Shown: positions 61,218 to 64,000 of the stretch, one piece after another
Numbering within the stretch: position 1 is the first letter of the stretch
Layout: every line of letters begins with the position of its first letter
Assembly (NCBI GenBank): GCA_000247545.1
Contig: CP003316.1
Span: forward strand, 1,955,233 to 2,019,232
Length of the DNA: 64,000 nt
Source of the DNA: Pyrobaculum oguniense TE7
Lineage (GTDB): Archaea; Thermoproteota; Thermoprotei; Thermoproteales; Thermoproteaceae
Direction of reading: 5' to 3'
Notes under the pieces: generated by a model
The model's database searches: none
What the model saw: the letters and a program-made list of their open reading frames with translations, nothing else
What the model was told of the DNA's origin: nothing
Translations under genes and position numbers: made by a program

Positions 61218-62066
61218 TTAAGATATGAGCTTCTCTATCGACGTCACCACTATGTCCTTCGCGCCGGCTTGCTTCAGCCTTATGACCAAGTCTGGGAGCC
61301 CCTCCTCCGGCACTACTGAAAACACCTCGTATACGTCGCCCTTGGCCAGCTTCGTAACGCTCGGCGCCTCCATGGCGGGGAGCACTGAGAGGACCGCCTC
61401 GAGCCTGTCGGCGGGGACGTTGAGAAAGATCATCTTCTTCCCCTGCGCCGCGTAGTAGCCCTTAATGAACGTCACCAACATTTTGGTGAGCTCGTGATCT
61501 ACATATCTGGGGTTCACTATAAGCCTCGCCGAGGTCTCAAGCACCGTGGCGACGGGGACAAGGCCGTGCACCTCCAGGGTCGTGCCCGTGGCCATGACGT
61601 CCAGGATGGCATCTGCGATCCCTAACTGCGGGAGCACCTCCACAGAGCCTGTGACCCTTATAACCCGAACCCTCTTTCCCAGCTCGCCGAAGTAGCTGTA
61701 CGCTATGTTCACGAATTTAGTTGCAACCCTGGCGCCTGTGGGCAACTGCTCAACTGAGGAAATACCGCTTGATTTGGGAACCGCAACGACCAGCTTCCCC
61801 CTCCCGAAGTCCAGCTCCAGGATCTCCCTCACGTTCGTCCCCGACTCAACCACGTAGTCATGGCCTGTTATCCCCGCCCACACTCGCCCCGATTCGACGA
61901 TGAAGGGGATATCCTCAGGTCTCGCCCTGATGAGGTTGACCTCTCTCCACGTAGTGGGCACCACTAGTGCCCGCTCGTCGGATGCCAGAGGCCTTATGCC
62001 GACAGCCTCCAACAACTTAAGCGTCGGCTCTTGCAGGCGGCCCTTGTTAGGAACGGCGAGGAGCAT
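61218..62066 (-). CDS. hisG: ATP phosphoribosyltransferase, long form
   Basis: HisG starts histidine synthesis from ATP and PRPP. The 282-residue protein is the long form: catalytic part with AVPNKGRLQEPTLKLLEAVG and GTTLEVHGLVPVATVLETSA, then a C-terminal ACT-like domain (residues about 210-282) that binds histidine for feedback control. HisZ is therefore not needed. A TTTAAAAAG box at 62095-62103 lies about 30 nt upstream, overlapping the end of hisC. Confidence 0.93.
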   Translation of the reverse strand: MLLAVPNKGRLQEPTLKLLEAVGIRPLASDERALVVPTTWREVNLIRARPEDIPFIVESGRVWAGITGHDYVVESGTNVREILELDFGRGKLVVAVPKSSGISSVEQLPTGARVATKFVNIAYSYFGELGKRVRVIRVTGSVEVLPQLGIADAILDVMATGTTLEVHGLVPVATVLETSARLIVNPRYVDHELTKMLVTFIKGYYAAQGKKMIFLNVPADRLEAVLSVLPAMEAPSVTKLAKGDVYEVFSVVPEEGLPDLVIRLKQAGAKDIVVTSIEKLIS

Positions 62067-62099
62067 GGGGATACATCAGCCGTGTGTCTGCCCCACTTT

Positions 62100-63110
62100 T
62101 TAAACTTTCAACGCGGCTCTAAGCGCCTTGAGGAAGCCCTCCATGACTGGCCTAGGGGCGAGGGTGAAGCGGATGCAGCTAGGGCAGAGGGGCTTCCCGC
62201 CCAGCGCCCTCACAACGTAGCCCATTTTATCCAGCTCCGCCGCTACGGCCTCTGCGTCGTCCACCCTTAACGTGACGAAGTTAGTCGGCCCGTGATAGCC
62301 GTTAACCTTTAACTGCGAGAGGACCCACTCCCGCACCTCCCCCAGCTCCTCTATTGACCTCTCCACGTACGGCCTCCCCACCTCCAGCGCCTTTTCCACA
62401 GCCTTTGCGGAATAAGCCGATATGGGGTGGGGGAGGGAGAGAGCCCTAAGCACGTCTGCGACTCGCCTGTTGGCCACGACGTAGCCCACCCTAAGCCCCG
62501 CGAGGCCCCAGGCCTTGGAGAAGGTCCTCACCTCCACCACGTTGCCGTACTCGTACAGCCTCGGCCTCCAGTAGCCCGCGAACTCGGCGTAGGCCGCGTC
62601 GAGTATTACAACGCCGTTAAACCTCGCTGCCAGCTCCTCCACCTCTTTAACCACGTGAGCTGTAGGGTTGTTAGGCGAGCAGACATATATAGCGCCTACC
62701 CCCATTCTTGCCACCTCCTCCACGTCCAAGGAGAGGTCTTCCCGATATGTTGACACCACAGGCCTTATCCCAACCTGCCGCGCCGCAACCCGCGCCATTC
62801 CGTACGTGGGCTCCACAATGGCGAGGCCCCTCCCCATGTGAGCGGCCAACAACATTGCGGTTCTAAGACCCTCGTCGGCGCCCGCTGTGATCACCACAGT
62901 GCCTTGTGGGAGGCCGTGGTGCGACTCAATAGCCGATGCCAGCCTCTTGTTATTTGGATCTGTATAATATCTGAGCTCCCACGGCTCAAGAGACGACGCC
63001 AACGCCCTATAATAGTCGTCTGTGAGAAAGAGGTTCTCATTAAAGTGGAGCCTGACTTTTTTATATCCCACATCCGGCTCGTCATAGGCGAAGTCGAGCT
63101 CAGGTAACAC
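62100..63110 (-). CDS. hisC: histidinol-phosphate aminotransferase
   Basis: HisC transaminates imidazoleacetol phosphate. The 336-residue PLP enzyme has VRLHFNENLFLTDDYY, VITAGADEGLRTAMLL, VCSPNNPTAHVV, and the PLP Lys in VRTFSKAWGLAGLRVGYV. GTG 63110 is chosen because TTTTTATACTC at 63127-63137 is about 22 nt upstream; the frame is open 37 codons further without family text. hisG follows on the same strand. Confidence 0.9.
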   Translation of the reverse strand: MLPELDFAYDEPDVGYKKVRLHFNENLFLTDDYYRALASSLEPWELRYYTDPNNKRLASAIESHHGLPQGTVVITAGADEGLRTAMLLAAHMGRGLAIVEPTYGMARVAARQVGIRPVVSTYREDLSLDVEEVARMGVGAIYVCSPNNPTAHVVKEVEELAARFNGVVILDAAYAEFAGYWRPRLYEYGNVVEVRTFSKAWGLAGLRVGYVVANRRVADVLRALSLPHPISAYSAKAVEKALEVGRPYVERSIEELGEVREWVLSQLKVNGYHGPTNFVTLRVDDAEAVAAELDKMGYVVRALGGKPLCPSCIRFTLAPRPVMEGFLKALRAALKV

Positions 63111-63292
63111 ATGTGCCGTCGTGCTAGAGTATAAAAACAACACAGCCGTCTCCTGCACGGCGCCTCGCGTCAACCTGACCCCCACACGCCTCCATGAGAC
63201 AACGCCTCGGAGTACCGACAATTTATACGCTTAGCGAGGGGATCTGCTATGGAGCACGACCTTAATATATATATAACGCCGGAGTCTGCTCT

Positions 63293-63724
63293 TTGTCTGT
63301 GGCGGGCAGAAAGACACACACGGCTCACGCAGACGCAGAGCCCCTCGCAACGCCAGAAGAGGCGTGGAGAATCGCAAAGTCGCTAAACTATCGCCACACC
63401 GACGGCACCGTTGTGGCAGTCGTCCAAGACGTGGTGACGAAGGACGTCTTGATGGTCGCCTACATGGACCCAGTCGCCGTCGTGCTGACGCTGACCACGG
63501 GGCTTGCCCACTACTACTCCACCTCCCGTAAGAGGGTGTGGCTCAAGGGCGAGACCAGCGGCCACTTCCAGCTGGTCAAGGAGTTCCGGACAGACTGTGA
63601 CGGAGACGCCGTCGTGTTGAAGGTATTTCAGATAGGCGCGGCCTGCCACACAAGCTCGAGGTCGTGCTTCGAGTCGAAGGACTCGCTCGTCCTCACCGCC
63701 GGGCCTGGGCCAGGAAACTCTTGA
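63293..63724 (+). CDS. hisI: phosphoribosyl-AMP cyclohydrolase
   Basis: HisI opens the purine ring of phosphoribosyl-AMP. The 143-residue protein has VLMVAYMDPVAVVLTLTTGL, RKRVWLKGETSGHFQLVKEF, the metal site DCDGDAVVLKV and CHTSSRSCFE. The start may be TTG 63293 or GTG 63299, both after a long TATATATATA box at 63266-63276. It overlaps hisH convergently by 32 bp. Confidence 0.93.
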   Translation: MSVAGRKTHTAHADAEPLATPEEAWRIAKSLNYRHTDGTVVAVVQDVVTKDVLMVAYMDPVAVVLTLTTGLAHYYSTSRKRVWLKGETSGHFQLVKEFRTDCDGDAVVLKVFQIGAACHTSSRSCFESKDSLVLTAGPGPGNS

Positions 63725-64000
63725 TCAGCTCTAGCCCTTGCCTGCCGCTACGCTCTGGGTGGAACTGGACCCCTAAGATATGCCTCTTTTCCACAGCAAC
63801 GACGTAGCGCGCGCCGAGCTGTATGTAGGCTATGTGGGCTTCATCCTTCTCGTCCCACCGCACACCGTAGCTGTGGAGAAAATAGTAATAGCCCTCCTTG
63901 ACCACGGGATGGGGCTTGGCATAGGTGTACCTCCAGCCAATGTTGGGCACCTTTCTGGCCACTATCCGCTCCACTTTCCCCCTGAATATGCCCAGGCCCT
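63693..64000 (-). CDS. hisH: imidazole glycerol phosphate synthase, glutaminase subunit (partial, N-terminus beyond the window)
   Basis: HisH releases ammonia from glutamine for HisF. The visible 101 C-terminal residues begin GLGIFRGKVERIVARKVPNI and include YYYFLHSYGVRWD and the catalytic His and Glu of class I glutaminases in HILGVQFHPERSGRQGLELI. The nucleophile Cys lies outside the window. The frame is open to the right edge. Confidence 0.92.
   Translation of the reverse strand, partial: GLGIFRGKVERIVARKVPNIGWRYTYAKPHPVVKEGYYYFLHSYGVRWDEKDEAHIAYIQLGARYVVAVEKRHILGVQFHPERSGRQGLELIKSFLAQARR

Noticed and set aside
1-64000. CRISPR array, rRNA or tRNA genes, intact insertion sequences.
   Set aside because: No regular direct repeats, conserved rRNA stretches, T-loop patterns in cloverleaf context, or transposase genes with terminal repeats were seen.

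Overview
The window looks like chromosomal DNA from a hyperthermophilic crenarchaeon of the Thermoproteales, most likely Pyrobaculum or a close relative. The case rests on a PaREP1-family gene (58.5 kb), futalosine-route menaquinone genes, a GAPOR-type tungsten/molybdenum oxidoreductase, pyruvate:ferredoxin oxidoreductase, GGPP synthase, isopentenyl phosphate kinase, NucS and RtcB. The DNA is GC-rich, and many genes have a TATA box about 22-27 nt upstream of the start codon with no room for a leader, so leaderless transcripts appear to be common. No rRNA gene, tRNA gene, CRISPR array or intact insertion sequence was recognised. The species cannot be fixed from sequence reading alone.

1-19 kb is an accessory, decaying zone. 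It starts with a large secreted protein cut by the window edge. Next come a wrecked ABC-2 permease beside its intact paralogue and ATPase, a wrecked sugar-isomerase-like gene, an operon of small membrane proteins with a decayed partial copy beside it, a SWIM zinc-finger gene with a decayed tail, a nucleotidyltransferase/HEPN pair with an in-frame stop, and a broken signal-peptide gene followed by a Cys/aromatic-rich protein and a membrane protein. Menaquinone genes (mqnA, a methyltransferase, mqnC, mqnE) lie within this zone. A GC-rich segment at 12.65-12.83 kb can fold into a long-range, possibly pseudoknotted RNA.

19-49 kb is mostly core metabolism and cell surface: 4-alpha-glucanotransferase, CoaBC, a GH57 hydrolase, a 625-residue surface protein, porCDAB, GAPOR, CBS and RpiA, ThiL and YjbQ, a DUF92 gene divergent from GGPP synthase and isopentenyl phosphate kinase, SufC, a C/D box sRNA, a class III aminotransferase, NucS and RtcB. 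Inside it (33.3-34.9 kb), and again at 50.2-51.5 kb, sits a two-gene secreted module of unknown function. The two copies share gene order and ATGA overlaps, their secreted proteins are similar, and both secreted genes are frameshifted.

52-64 kb is a histidine biosynthesis cluster split over several transcription units on both strands: hisBA (-), hisFDE (+), hisC and hisG (-), hisI (+) and hisH (-, cut by the right edge). purB and purA, a PaREP1 gene, an FAD oxidoreductase and two membrane proteins are interleaved.

The most novel candidates are the duplicated secreted module, the small-membrane-protein family carrying a TGDI...VKCG motif (8.2 and 17.3 kb), the 12.7 kb structured element, and a helix-turn-helix/ferritin-like fusion (21.1 kb).
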